A stretch of DNA of 64,000 nt from Ignavibacteriaceae bacterium (GTDB lineage: Bacteria > Bacteroidota > Ignavibacteria > Ignavibacteriales > Ignavibacteriaceae): assembly GCA_013360295.1 (NCBI GenBank), contig JABWCL010000005.1, forward strand, positions 62,001 through 126,000, given 5' to 3'. The stretch's first letter is position 1. Each line of letters starts with the position of its first letter. The notes below the pieces were generated by a model. It was not told the origin of the DNA and did not search any database. It worked only from the letters and a program-made list of their open reading frames with translations. Both the position numbers and the translations under genes were made by a program. Below, piece after piece: positions 20,201 to 28,510 of the stretch.

Positions 20201-20914
20201 TAAGTTTTTAACGTTGGCAATCGAAATGAGGAACGCCTCTGTCGTCTGACCGGAGAGTGTCCTGCCGCTCATATCAACGATGGTCCCGGAGATCATAACC
20301 GGCAGTTCTTTGCCGGTATCAGAAAGGGCGGAAGAGACGGCATAAGCCGCGGCCTTGGCGTTCAGGGTGTCGAATATTGTTTCAATGAGCAGAATATCCG
20401 CGCCTCCGTCGATCAAGCCTTTCGCCTGTTCGTAATAGCTTGCAACAAGCTCATCAAAAGAAATTGCCCTGTAGCCGGGGTCATTGACATCAGGAGAGAG
20501 GGAGGCAGTTTTATTTGTCGGACCGAGCGCGCCAGCCACAAATCTTGGTTTTTGATTTTTATCGCCTTTGAATTCATTAACCGCCTCTTTGGCAATCTTT
20601 GCGGATTGAAAGTTCATTTCGTAAGCTAGTGGTTCAAGGTGGTAATCAGCCTGGGCTATTGAAGTGGAACTGAAGGTATTTGTCTCAATGATATCTGAGC
20701 CTGCCTCGAGGTAGGCGGTATGGATTTCCTTAATAACGTCGGGACGGGTTATGCTCAGGAGGTCGTTATTCCCCTTCAGGTCATAAGGATGTTCCTTGAA
20801 ACGTTCGCCGCGGAAATCGCTTTCCGTCAGTTTATATCTCTGGATCATCGTTCCCATAGCTCCGTCTATCACAAGGATCCTGTCTCGGAGCAATATTTCC
20901 AATTGTTCTTTCAT
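17228..20914 (-). CDS. metH: Cobalamin-dependent methionine synthase
   Basis: A full-length, four-module MetH of about 1228 residues, which transfers the methyl group of methyltetrahydrofolate to homocysteine through cobalamin. The N-terminal module has the zinc ligands in GLNCSLGA and [10 protein letters not shown]. The pterin-binding module starts near residue 350 ([12 protein letters not shown]). The cobalamin module has the [18 protein letters not shown] lower-ligand His motif. The activation module ends with [12 protein letters not shown] and [12 protein letters not shown] prefer the internal ATG giving MKEQLEILL over the GTG twelve bases upstream, from family N-termini. No cobalamin or SAM riboswitch was found in the 150 bp upstream, only a small nested hairpin. 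Confidence 0.97.
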   Translation of the reverse strand: MKEQLEILLRDRILVIDGAMGTMIQRYKLTESDFRGERFKEHPYDLKGNNDLLSITRPDVIKEIHTAYLEAGSDIIETNTFSSTSIAQADYHLEPLAYEMNFQSAKIAKEAVNEFKGDKNQKPRFVAGALGPTNKTASLSPDVNDPGYRAISFDELVASYYEQAKGLIDGGADILLIETIFDTLNAKAAAYAVSSALSDTGKELPVMISGTIVDMSGRTLSGQTTEAFLISIANVKNLISVGLNCSLGAKQMRPFLEELSRLAPFFVSVYPNAGLPNAFGGYDETPDEMSLQIKDFAEAGFMNIVGGCCGTTPPHIKKVAELVSTYPPRKIPEGNKYLKLSGLEPLVIRPETNFVNIGERTNVTGSRKFARLITSGNYEEALSIAKDQVENGAQVIDINMDEGMLDSEAAMTRFLNLIAAEPDIAKVPVMLDSSKWSVILAGLKCLQGKGIVNSISLKEGEEAFIEHAKEVLKFGAAVIVMAFDEKGQADSFERRVEVCKRAYTILTEKVGFPPQDIIFDPNILTVATGIEEHNNYAVDFIEATRWIKNNLPYAKVSGGISNISFSFRGNDVVREAMHSAFLYHAIKTGLDMGIVNAGQLAVYEEIDPELRTLVEDVLLNRRNDATERLITFAENVKGKAKSEAVADEWRSWPVEERLKHALIKGIIDHIDEDTEEARKKYPAPLQVIEGPLMSGMNVVGDLFGAGKMFLPQVVKSARVMKKSVAYLIPYIEAEKASGAPSDAGRILLATVKGDVHDIGKNIVGVVLGCNNYKVIDIGVMVPAERIIQTAIEEEVDIIGLSGLITPSLDEMCHVAKEMERNGLKVPLLIGGATTSRIHTAVKIAPNYSEPVIHVLDASRSVTVAGSLLNKDSKPAYTAAIKEEYDKIRDDHRKKSDNKKLVSIEDARKNRFKYDWKTGTIKPPKKTGVHVLKDYSLATLRKYIDWTPFFLTWELKGKYPAILEDPKYGKEALRLFDDANKMLDKLVSENILKANGVYGIFPANTVNCDDIEIYSDESRKGIITEFHMLRQQIQKVEGQPNYSLADFIAPKESGVNDYIGAFAVTAGINIEPLIASYEKDHDDYSSIMLKALADRFAEAFAEHLHERVRKEFWGYAADEALTNEELISENYTGIRPAPGYSACPDHTEKWTIFDLLEVTENTGISLTESLAMNPAASVCGYYLAHPEAKYFTVGKLSKDQVVDYHRRKGMSIAELEKWLAYVLNYDGGE

Positions 20915-21069
20915 TAACGCTTTCACTAAAAAATTTGTCTTATTTATATTTCGGGTACGCGGACTGAAGAAATCTTCACCGCCGAATGTAACACATAAAA
21001 ATTTGAACCAACAGCAAATATAATTAAATTGAAGTCTATTATAAATTAACTTTTGAATAAAGGCTTAAA

Positions 21070-22044
21070 ATGATCATAGTTACAGGCGGCGCCGGTTTTA
21101 TCGGGAGCGCGATAGTATGGCGCCTTAATCAGTTAGGGAAGAACGATATAATAATCGTGGATGAGCTTGGAAAAGACGAAAAATGGAAAAACCTGGTGAA
21201 ACTCGATTATATTGATTTTCAGAACAAGTGGGATTTCCTCGATAAGGTTGAGAAGAATCTGATCAATTATAAGATCGAAGCCATCATACATATGGGCGCA
21301 AATTCTTCCACTACCGAAAAAGACGCGGACCATCTGATATCCAACAATTATGAGTACACGAAAAAGCTCGCGTCATACGCGGTGAAGAACAGCATACGTT
21401 TTATTTACGCTTCTTCTGCCGCCACCTACGGAGACGGTGCTCTCGGCTTCAATGACAGGAACGATGAAGGGCTGAAGCTGAAACCTCTTAATATGTACGG
21501 TTACTCCAAAAATCTGTTTGATATCCGTGCCTATAAAAAAGGACTCCTGGATAAGATTGTTGGGTTAAAATATTTTAACGTTTACGGCCCTAATGAATCT
21601 CACAAGGGGGATATGCGTTCGGTGGTTCATAAGGCGTTTGAGCAGGTGAGGGACTTTGGCTACGTAAAATTATTTAAGTCTGCCAATCCCGAGTATAAGG
21701 ACGGCGAACAGATGCGTGATTTTGTTTACGTGAAGGATGCTGTTGAAATGACGCTCTATTTCCTGAATCATCCGAATGTCAATGGTCTGTTCAATGTCGG
21801 TTCAGGGCAGGCAAGATCATGGAATGCCCTGGTCACCTCTCTTTTCATCGCGCTTGATAAACCCGTGAATATCCAGTACATCGAAATGCCTGAGCACCTT
21901 AAAGAAAAGTACCAGTATTTTACGCAGGCTGATATCAGCAAGATAAGGTCGGCGGGATACGCGAAGAGGCTATATACCCTCGAAGAGGGGATCGCCGATT
22001 ACGTGAGGAACTACTTGGTGAAAGGCGTGTACCTGGGAGAGTAG
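21070..22044 (+). CDS. hldD: ADP-L-glycero-D-manno-heptose 6-epimerase
   Basis: A 324-residue extended SDR that inverts C6 of ADP-D-glycero-heptose for LPS inner-core heptose. The N-terminal NADP motif is VTGGAGFIGSAIVW. HldD-type segments are HMGANSSTTEKD, YASSAATYGDG, the catalytic YGYSKNLFD (Tyr/Lys), and LKYFNVYGPNE followed by HKGDMRS. The last two stretches separate HldD from GalE-like epimerases. It is followed by a strong bidirectional terminator. It implies a heptose-containing LPS in this organism; the other heptose genes are outside the window. Confidence 0.93.
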   Translation: MIIVTGGAGFIGSAIVWRLNQLGKNDIIIVDELGKDEKWKNLVKLDYIDFQNKWDFLDKVEKNLINYKIEAIIHMGANSSTTEKDADHLISNNYEYTKKLASYAVKNSIRFIYASSAATYGDGALGFNDRNDEGLKLKPLNMYGYSKNLFDIRAYKKGLLDKIVGLKYFNVYGPNESHKGDMRSVVHKAFEQVRDFGYVKLFKSANPEYKDGEQMRDFVYVKDAVEMTLYFLNHPNVNGLFNVGSGQARSWNALVTSLFIALDKPVNIQYIEMPEHLKEKYQYFTQADISKIRSAGYAKRLYTLEEGIADYVRNYLVKGVYLGE

Positions 22045-22073
22045 TATATACAAGAATACATTTAGTCCTTAAT

Positions 22074-22109
22074 AAAAAAGCCGTCCCGATTTATCGGGAC
22101 GGCTTTTTT
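22074..22109. terminator. Bidirectional intrinsic terminator
   Basis: An inverted repeat GCCGTCCCGAT/ATCGGGACGGC with flanking A6 and T6 runs serves hldD on the plus strand and the acidic-protein gene on the minus strand. Confidence 0.9.
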
Positions 22110-22120
22110 ATAAACGGATA

Positions 22121-22480
22121 TTAAAACTCTTCCTCGTCTTCTTCCTCGTCTTCGTCGAAGTCGTCAAGGTCGTCGAGTTCTTCTTCATCAAAATCATATT
22201 CGTCTTCGTAGAACGCTTCATCGTCTAAGTCTTCGATGTCATCTTCGAATTCTTCTTCGCCAAGTTCTTCGTCTTCATCATCAAAATCATCAAAATCTTC
22301 ATCGTCAAAATCTTCATCGTCATCAAAATCTTCATCGCCTAAATCTTCTGAATCATCCAATGATTTCGCGAATTCAGCATGGGGCAATACGTTAATCAGG
22401 GGCGAGCACGCGTCTGCCGGGATATTTTCGTTTTCAAATTTCTCTTCTGGCATTTCAAATACGCCGTTTTCTATTGTCAT
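22121..22480 (-). CDS. Small, extremely acidic low-complexity protein
   Basis: 119 residues. The first 40 are ordinary; residues 41-119 are almost only Asp, Glu, Phe, Tyr and Leu in a (D/E)nF(D/E)n pattern. The minus-strand reading is preferred because a GGAG ribosome site sits 7 bp before its ATG, and the plus-strand alternative is a serine-rich shadow of the same repeats. Acidic tails of this kind occur in RNA polymerase-associated, chaperone-like or DNA-mimic proteins, but nothing here decides between these. Length could vary between strains by repeat slippage of GAA/GAT triplets. Confidence 0.75.
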   Translation of the reverse strand: MTIENGVFEMPEEKFENENIPADACSPLINVLPHAEFAKSLDDSEDLGDEDFDDDEDFDDEDFDDFDDEDEELGEEEFEDDIEDLDDEAFYEDEYDFDEEELDDLDDFDEDEEEDEEEF

Positions 22481-22577
22481 TAATTTTCTCCTTAAATCTG
22501 AAATATTGAGATTAAAAGATAATAGCCTATATAAAATAAAAAAAATGGTAATTAATTTTCCGGTACGTGCAAAGTGA

Positions 22578-23058
22578 AAAAATCTCTCAAAGTATATAGC
22601 CTAAAAATATTGGCGGGTAAGGATAACCGGAGGAAGTTTTTCGAAGGACCGGAGGGCGAATAGATGTGAGATGGGGAAGTAATCTTAAACAGATGTATAG
22701 AAAATACTCCACCGCCAGGGATGACAGGACAACCTCCTATTCTTAATCATGGTAATTACCCCCTTTTTTAATTCTCAAAAATGAGATATTCCTGAAAAAT
22801 TGGTTAAATAATGAACATTCAGCAAGTATTAATCTTTGGCATTTGATTTGATAATAACTAAGTGAAAATAATAGTCTGAGAACAGTGACGAAAAATGACA
22901 CAATATGTGATTTCTGTCAAGTCAAAACCAGGATGTGTTCGATGAATTTAGTGGTCTGTTATAACTATTTTTTTGTCGCTTAGTAACCGGCTGTTGTTTT
23001 GGGTTCTTTACCCTGATTATTAGTAAACTTTTAACATTCTTAAACCCAGGTATATATT
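22578..23058. other. Gene-poor spacer upstream of the cytochrome locus
   Basis: About 480 bp without a supported gene. It holds a possible operator (TGACA-N14-TGTCA around 22896-22919, with CACAATATGTG inside it) and a weak GG-N10-GA sequence near 22836 that only partly fits sigma-54. The rest shows nothing I can name. It probably contains the promoter of the cytochrome genes. Confidence 0.3.
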
Positions 23059-23406
23059 ATGAAAAATGTTCTTTCATTCGTTCTTTTTCTCGCTTTTATT
23101 ATCGCGATGTATGGTTTTGCTTTCGCTTCCGCGCCGGTATCAGATCCTCCGGGAAAGAAAGTATTTGTTGACAGCAAATGCCAGACGTGCCATTCAGTTA
23201 CTTCGCTTGGCTTAGAGTCAAAAAAGAAAAAAGACGTTTCTGACCTCTCTGACGTCGGCGGAAGCCTGAAAGCTGATTTCATCGAGAAATATCTCCTGAA
23301 AAAAGAAAAAATCGAAGGCAAAGCTCATCCTTCCAACTTTAAAGGCAGCGAAGAAGATTTGAAGAATCTCGCCAGCTGGCTTGCTTCGCTTAAAAAGGCA
23401 AAGTAA
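23059..23406 (+). CDS. Small periplasmic monoheme cytochrome c
   Basis: 115 residues with a signal peptide (NVLSFVLFLAFIIAMYGFAFA) and one heme-binding CQTCH motif near residue 48, followed by a helix-rich domain (DLKNLASWLASLKK at the end), as in class I cytochromes c. No methionine occurs after the signal peptide, so the usual Met axial ligand is missing; His in KAHPSNF is a possible sixth ligand. It is the first gene of the respiratory locus and a likely soluble electron carrier between the membrane cytochromes and a partner. Confidence 0.88.
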   Translation: MKNVLSFVLFLAFIIAMYGFAFASAPVSDPPGKKVFVDSKCQTCHSVTSLGLESKKKKDVSDLSDVGGSLKADFIEKYLLKKEKIEGKAHPSNFKGSEEDLKNLASWLASLKKAK

Positions 23407-23501
23407 TTATTATTCATTGAGTATTTTTAGTCCGGAGTGTTTTCTTTTCCTCAAGGCACTCCGGATTTTTAATTAATAAACAACCAAATCAAATTAGTCT
23501 T

Positions 23502-25688
23502 ATGCACTCAGATTACCGCGGAACATCTTTTTTAAGTAATATTAACAGTCTCTTTCTTGTATTAATTTTCCTTTTTCTTCTGCCTTTAAGCAGTAATTTA
23601 CTCGCACAGGCAACGGACGAAGATTGTTTGACCTGCCACAGCGATGAAGAACTGACCATGGAGAAGAAGGGCAAGACAGTACCGCTCTACGTGAATGAGA
23701 AGACTCTGAAAAGTTCTGTTCACTCAAAGATAAGCTGCACTTCCTGCCACACAGGATTTAACGCGGAAGAAATGCCGCACAAGGAAAACATTACACCGAT
23801 CAATTGCGTTACCTGTCATAAAAACGCCGGAGTAAAACATCTTTTCCACCCGCAGATACTGAACGCCAAAGGAACCAACGGAACCCCTGACGTCAGCTGT
23901 AAAGGATGCCACGGTACCCACGATGTAAAAAGAATAAAATCATCCAAACCCGAACTCAGCCGCCAGAATAAAATCAACTACTGCAGCAAATGCCACGCTG
24001 ACCAGGTGAAGGAATATGAGAGCTCAATCCACGCGCGCGGGCTGAAAAATAACGTTCAGGGATCGCCTGACTGTCTGCTCTGCCACACGAGTAATATTGT
24101 TATAAAACCGGAAAAGAGCGATACACTTAAGATAAAGATCGCGCAGGGCGATATGTGCCTTAGCTGCCACCTTGATGATCCGAATGTGAAAGGGAGAGTG
24201 TCCCCGACCGCAAATTTTATTAAATCATATGAAAACAGCGTTCACGGCAAAGCGCTTAAAGCAGGTAATAAAGAAGCGCCCACCTGCGTTGACTGTCACG
24301 AATCGCATAATGTCCTGCCGGGAAGAGAGAACTTATCCTCCGTTGCTAAAGTAAATATTCCCGCTACCTGCGGAAAGTGCCACGCCGATATCGCGAAGGA
24401 ATTCAGCGAGAGTATTCACGGCGTTGCGGCAGCCAGAGGTAATAATGATTCCCCGGTTTGCACGGACTGTCACGGCGAACACAATATATTAAAGGCACAG
24501 GATCCGAATTCTCCTGTTGCTTTCCGCAACGTGGCCGAACAGGTTTGCGCGCCCTGCCATAGTTCAGTCAAGCTATCGGAGAAGTACGGAATTTCCGCAA
24601 ATAAGTTTTCATCATTTGTGGATAGTTACCATGGACTCGCGATTAAAGGCGGTTCCAAAACCGTAGCCAACTGCGCGAGTTGTCACGGCGTGCATAATAT
24701 TAAGCCTTCAAGCGATCCGACTTCGCTGATCCACAAATCAAACCTGGCAAACACCTGCGGCACCTGCCATCCGGGCGCCAACGAAAACTTTACTAAAGGT
24801 TCCGTTCACGTAACGCTTGAGAAGGATGAAGAACCGATACTCTACTGGATAGCGTATATCTACATCTTACTCATCGGTTCAACAATTGGAGCTATGTTCT
24901 TCCATAATTTTATTGACTTTGTTAAAAAGGCGAAGATCAGGAAGATGAAACAGCGCGGACTGATCAAGCATGAACATCACGGGCATTCATTGTATCTCAG
25001 AATGACTTTAAATGAAAGGATCCAGCACGTCGCGCTCTTTACAAGTTTCTTCGCGCTCGTTATAACCGGATTTATGCTCCGGTTCCCGGATGCCTGGTGG
25101 GTGAGAAGTATCAATGATCTCAGCCCCTCAGTTTTTGAACTCCGGAGCCTTATTCACAGGATCGCGGCAGTTGTTATGGTCGCCGCGAGTTTCTATCATA
25201 TGTATTACCTCGCTTTCACTCCGCGCGGGAAACAGTTATTTGTTGATTTGCTGCCGAGGTTGCAGGATGCAAAAGACGCGGTAGGCGTTTTGAAATTTAA
25301 CCTCGGGCTCTCTTCAGATAAACCAAAACTCGACAGGTTCAGCTACATAGAGAAAGCCGAGTACTGGGCGCTTATCTGGGGAACAATCGTAATGACTGTT
25401 ACCGGTGTTATTATGTGGTTCGATAATACATTTATGAACCTCTTTACAAAACTCGGTTGGGATATTGCCCGGACAATCCACTATTATGAAGCGTGGCTCG
25501 CGTTCCTTTCGATTGTTATATGGCACTTCTATTTTGTGCTGTTCAATCCTGATATATACCCGATGAGCCTCGCGTGGATAAAGGGAACTCTCACTGAAGA
25601 AGAAATGGCGGAAGAGCATCCTCTCGAACTGGAGAGAATAAAAGCAAAAGAAGAAGAACAGAATAAAAGCGAAGAAACCAAAAACTAA
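23502..25688 (+). CDS. 13-heme cytochrome c fused to a cytochrome b membrane domain (CbcL-like architecture)
   Basis: 728 residues. A signal sequence is followed by thirteen CXXCH motifs between about residues 40 and 425 (CLTCH, CTSCH, CVTCH, CKGCH, CSKCH, CLLCH, CLSCH, CVDCH, CGKCH, CTDCH, CAPCH, CASCH, CGTCH). From residue 445 on there are five membrane segments with His pairs (HRIAAVVMVAASFYH; HYYEAW with IVIWHFYF) typical of diheme b-type quinol-binding subunits. Inner-membrane fusions of this design (CbcL in Geobacter) take electrons from menaquinol toward periplasmic acceptors. The heme count here is higher than in CbcL. It probably works with the next gene, 12 bp downstream. Confidence 0.9.
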   Translation: MHSDYRGTSFLSNINSLFLVLIFLFLLPLSSNLLAQATDEDCLTCHSDEELTMEKKGKTVPLYVNEKTLKSSVHSKISCTSCHTGFNAEEMPHKENITPINCVTCHKNAGVKHLFHPQILNAKGTNGTPDVSCKGCHGTHDVKRIKSSKPELSRQNKINYCSKCHADQVKEYESSIHARGLKNNVQGSPDCLLCHTSNIVIKPEKSDTLKIKIAQGDMCLSCHLDDPNVKGRVSPTANFIKSYENSVHGKALKAGNKEAPTCVDCHESHNVLPGRENLSSVAKVNIPATCGKCHADIAKEFSESIHGVAAARGNNDSPVCTDCHGEHNILKAQDPNSPVAFRNVAEQVCAPCHSSVKLSEKYGISANKFSSFVDSYHGLAIKGGSKTVANCASCHGVHNIKPSSDPTSLIHKSNLANTCGTCHPGANENFTKGSVHVTLEKDEEPILYWIAYIYILLIGSTIGAMFFHNFIDFVKKAKIRKMKQRGLIKHEHHGHSLYLRMTLNERIQHVALFTSFFALVITGFMLRFPDAWWVRSINDLSPSVFELRSLIHRIAAVVMVAASFYHMYYLAFTPRGKQLFVDLLPRLQDAKDAVGVLKFNLGLSSDKPKLDRFSYIEKAEYWALIWGTIVMTVTGVIMWFDNTFMNLFTKLGWDIARTIHYYEAWLAFLSIVIWHFYFVLFNPDIYPMSLAWIKGTLTEEEMAEEHPLELERIKAKEEEQNKSEETKN

Positions 25689-25700
25689 TTCGGAACAGAA

Positions 25701-27197
25701 ATGAAAAAGAGATTCCCGGACAGTTTCTATAATCCCACGACATTCCTCGGGCTTGCGGTCTCGGCTGTAAGTTTTGGACTTATATTGTTCCTTATGGTCA
25801 TAGAGATGACCTCAAAGACCCAGAAACCGTATATGGGAATCATCGCTTTTGTGATATTACCGTCGTTCCTAATCATCGGGCTTTTACTGATCTTCTTCGG
25901 AGCGTGGCGTGAAGCCAGGAGAAAAAAAGCGGGAAAATCAGGCGAGTATCATTTTCCTGTGATTGATCTTAACAACGACCGCCACCGGGTGATGGCACTG
26001 ATTGTAATGGTTGGCACAGTTTTCTTTCTGGTACTCTCTGCCTTCGGAAGTTTTAAAGCCTATGAATACACCGATTCGGATGAATTCTGCGGAACATTAT
26101 GCCACGAAGTAATGCATCCTGAGTATACTGCTTACCTGAATTCACCTCATTCCAAAGTCGGATGCGTGAAGTGCCATATTGGCCCCGGCGCGGATTGGTT
26201 TGTACGGGCGAAGATATCAGGAAGTTACCAGGTATATTCTGTATTGTTCAATAAATATTCGAAGCCAATACCAACACCTCTTCACAACCTGCGCCCTGCG
26301 CAGGAAACCTGCGAGCAATGCCACTGGCCGAAACATTTCTATAGTGAAAAGAAAGTAACAAAAGATTATTACCTCTCCGATAAAGAGAACACCCATTCCA
26401 CTTTCGCGATGCTGCTGAAGGTTGGCGGCGGAGACAGCGAACACGGGATTACATCCGGCATCCACTGGCACATGAATATAGCAAATAAAATCACCTATGT
26501 TTCTTCAGATTCCTCGAAACTAAGTATACCATATATAGAAGTTGAAAGCCCGGGCAAGAAGAAAAAGATTTATCGTGCTTCTGATTATGATTTTACCGGC
26601 GGTTTACCCAAAGATGGAGTCAGGAAAACGATGGATTGCATTGATTGTCATAACCGCCCGTCTCACATCTATCACGAACCTTCGGGTGTAATTAACATGG
26701 CGATTGCATACGGCGATATTGATCATACACTACCTTATATCAAGAGTGTATCTAAACAGGTCCTTGAGGCGGAATACCTTACGACAGACGTTGCCGAAGC
26801 CGGGATAGTCACTTTTATAGATGGCTTTTATTCCGCCAATTATCCAGATGTGTACAAGGCAAAAACTAAAAGTATACAGAAGGCAAAAGAAACCCTTATC
26901 GGGATTTATAAACGTAACTTCTTCCCCGAGATGCGGGTTGACTGGTCGAAGTATCCGAATCATATAGGGCACACATACTTTGACGGATGTTTCCGCTGCC
27001 ACGACGGCAAACACTTTGATGAGGAGGGGAATAAACTAACGAATGACTGCAATGTCTGCCACACCATAATAAAGCAGGGCACTACCAGAGAATTAATTCA
27101 GGTATCCCTCACCGGCCTGGAGTATGTTCACCCCGTGGATATTGGCGAGAACATTGAGGGGAAGAACTGCACGGTCTGCCACGCGCCGAAGCAGTGA
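25701..27197 (+). CDS. Seven-heme NapC/NirT family cytochrome c (ImcH-like)
   Basis: 498 residues with two N-terminal membrane segments, then a third at about residues 95-115 leading into the heme domain. The first heme site is FCGTLCH, a CX3CH spacing, followed by HEVMHPEY as in NapC/NirT proteins. Six CXXCH sites follow (CVKCH, CEQCH, CIDCH, CFRCH, CNVCH, CTVCH). Length, heme number and membrane anchor resemble ImcH of Geobacter, which is needed for electron transfer from the quinone pool to high-potential acceptors. The role here is inferred from that likeness and the adjacent multiheme/b fusion. Confidence 0.88.
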   Translation: MKKRFPDSFYNPTTFLGLAVSAVSFGLILFLMVIEMTSKTQKPYMGIIAFVILPSFLIIGLLLIFFGAWREARRKKAGKSGEYHFPVIDLNNDRHRVMALIVMVGTVFFLVLSAFGSFKAYEYTDSDEFCGTLCHEVMHPEYTAYLNSPHSKVGCVKCHIGPGADWFVRAKISGSYQVYSVLFNKYSKPIPTPLHNLRPAQETCEQCHWPKHFYSEKKVTKDYYLSDKENTHSTFAMLLKVGGGDSEHGITSGIHWHMNIANKITYVSSDSSKLSIPYIEVESPGKKKKIYRASDYDFTGGLPKDGVRKTMDCIDCHNRPSHIYHEPSGVINMAIAYGDIDHTLPYIKSVSKQVLEAEYLTTDVAEAGIVTFIDGFYSANYPDVYKAKTKSIQKAKETLIGIYKRNFFPEMRVDWSKYPNHIGHTYFDGCFRCHDGKHFDEEGNKLTNDCNVCHTIIKQGTTRELIQVSLTGLEYVHPVDIGENIEGKNCTVCHAPKQ

Positions 27198-27251
27198 ACG
27201 GAGACGGGAAGACACCCCCCCGGTTTTGATTTAATCTTATGATTTTTCTGA

Positions 27252-27280
27252 AGCGCCTGAATTACCCGGGCGCTTTTTTT
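27252..27280 (+). terminator. Intrinsic terminator of the cytochrome genes
   Basis: The stem AGCGCC/GGCGCT, with a CCCGGG-containing loop, is followed by T7, 55 bp after the stop of the NapC/NirT gene. Confidence 0.8.
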
Positions 27281-27318
27281 ATTCCATCCATTATAATGCT
27301 GATTTTATAATCGCTTTC

Positions 27319-27334
27319 ACGCAATTAAATGCGT
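27319..27334. promoter_or_regulatory. Possible enhancer-binding site (palindrome) for the sigma-54 promoter
   Basis: The palindrome ACGCA-ATTAAA-TGCGT is centred about 85 bp upstream of the -24 element, a usual distance for sigma-54 activators. It is a single short site, so support is weak. Confidence 0.35.
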
Positions 27335-27407
27335 TTTCCACGCAGATGAACAAGCGTTAAAACCTCAAAAATATTCCATTTATGGCGTTTTTGTACCGAT
27401 ATGTATG

Positions 27408-27424
27408 TTGGCACGTAATTTGAC
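27408..27424 (+). promoter_or_regulatory. Sigma-54 promoter of the envelope operon
   Basis: TTGGCACG-TAAT-TTGA fits the RpoN consensus with the correct GG-N10-G spacing; only the -12 C is replaced by A. Predicted transcription start is about 27435, 40 bp before the preferred start codon of the first lipoprotein gene. Confidence 0.7.
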
Positions 27425-27474
27425 TCTTTAGGGCAGAAGTTTTTAATCAACAATAACTAATGAAAGGTTCTCTT

Positions 27475-28425
27475 ATGTTTAACAGATCATTTCTTTTTCT
27501 TCGTTCGTTCATTTTACCCCTGGTTCTGGTGTCCTTCCTTCTTACAGGCTGTAAAGAGGAAGTTACTTCACCGGAAGAATACCATTCAGATCAGCTGGTT
27601 CTTCAGCAGATGGTGCTTGAAGATTCGAGCAATTCCTCTTTTGAAGCCGCATTTAATGACGGCGACCCGATGGGTTATTTTAGCAAGGAATTAACTAATG
27701 TATATCCTATCCGTATCGGAAGGCGGATCACCACGGCTTCGCGTACAATTAATAGTACTGTTCTTACTGATACTGCTTACGTGACAGCTACGTACAATTT
27801 TACAGGTAATTTTTTCCTCGTGGCAAGTTATGATTCCGCTGCAGTCGGTGACACGACCGCGATTGATACTACTATAGTTAAGCCGTTTTCATCGGTCGTA
27901 GTCCGGAAGCTGATTTTTGCCAAGGTCGCGAATACCCGCAATCCCCGTTTAAACTGGAGGCTCATTGCGGTATCACTTCCTGACGGAGGGACAGTTACCA
28001 ATAACCTGAAAATTAATAAGCTTTCTGTTTACCTGCCCAACGGTGACAGCATTATAGTTACTTCCCCTTCGGATTATTACCTGAATAAGTTTCCGGGAAT
28101 GAGAAGGCAGATACCGGTCATTTCACGTAACCAGTCAGTTACGGTGAAGCTGGAAGTTTTTTCGGCCTACGATGTGGATGATCTTGTAGTGCTGACATTT
28201 GGCGCTGATCCACTCGGCAGAAACCGGCAGAAAGTCCGCTTCTCGCTCGTCTCATCCGAGCCGGCAACCGGCGGATATAATAAGGTATATGAGCATACGT
28301 TCCGCCCGACACAGGCAGCGGGTTACTACCACGCGCTGATGGATGTGATGTCTAACGGAAGTATTTTTACCGACAATCAGCCGTTTGAAAATAAAGTTTG
28401 GGGAATGCCTTATATCGTAAGGTAG
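27475..28425 (+). CDS. Lipoprotein of unknown function
   Basis: A secreted lipoprotein of about 316 residues. The signal (FLFLRSFILPLVLVSFLLTGC) ends in the lipobox LLTGC. The mature part is beta-rich with many Thr/Val/Asp and no recognised domain; it may be an Ig-like surface protein. I prefer the second ATG because AAAGG lies seven bases before it, while the ATG at 27460 has no ribosome site. Expression is predicted to depend on sigma-54. A GC-rich hairpin follows the gene and may separate it from the next three. Confidence 0.8.
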   Translation: MFNRSFLFLRSFILPLVLVSFLLTGCKEEVTSPEEYHSDQLVLQQMVLEDSSNSSFEAAFNDGDPMGYFSKELTNVYPIRIGRRITTASRTINSTVLTDTAYVTATYNFTGNFFLVASYDSAAVGDTTAIDTTIVKPFSSVVVRKLIFAKVANTRNPRLNWRLIAVSLPDGGTVTNNLKINKLSVYLPNGDSIIVTSPSDYYLNKFPGMRRQIPVISRNQSVTVKLEVFSAYDVDDLVVLTFGADPLGRNRQKVRFSLVSSEPATGGYNKVYEHTFRPTQAAGYYHALMDVMSNGSIFTDNQPFENKVWGMPYIVR

Positions 28426-28437
28426 TGATTGATGAAG

Positions 28438-28466
28438 TGAAGCCCCGGCGGAAATCCGGGGCTTCA
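28438..28466 (+). terminator. Hairpin terminator/attenuator between the lipoprotein genes
   Basis: A perfect 11-bp stem (TGAAGCCCCGG and its complement) with a seven-base loop is followed by TTAATTAATT rather than a pure T-run. It may end or attenuate transcription from the sigma-54 promoter. Confidence 0.6.
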
Positions 28467-28510
28467 TTAATTAATTGGTTATTCCTGTTGCTTATGTTAA
28501 TTTATCTGAA

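Noticed and set aside
20915-21069. Cobalamin or SAM riboswitch upstream of metH
   Set aside because: No B12 box or SAM-type core was found; only a small GAAG/CTTC hairpin within GCGG/CCGC.
22236-22577. Plus-strand serine-rich ORF opposite the acidic protein
   Set aside because: It is the complement of the GAA/GAT repeats, has no ribosome site, and the minus strand has GGAG before its ATG.
22836-22851. Third sigma-54 promoter upstream of the cytochrome locus
   Set aside because: GG-N10-GA spacing fits but the CACG part is absent, and it is about 200 bp from the gene.
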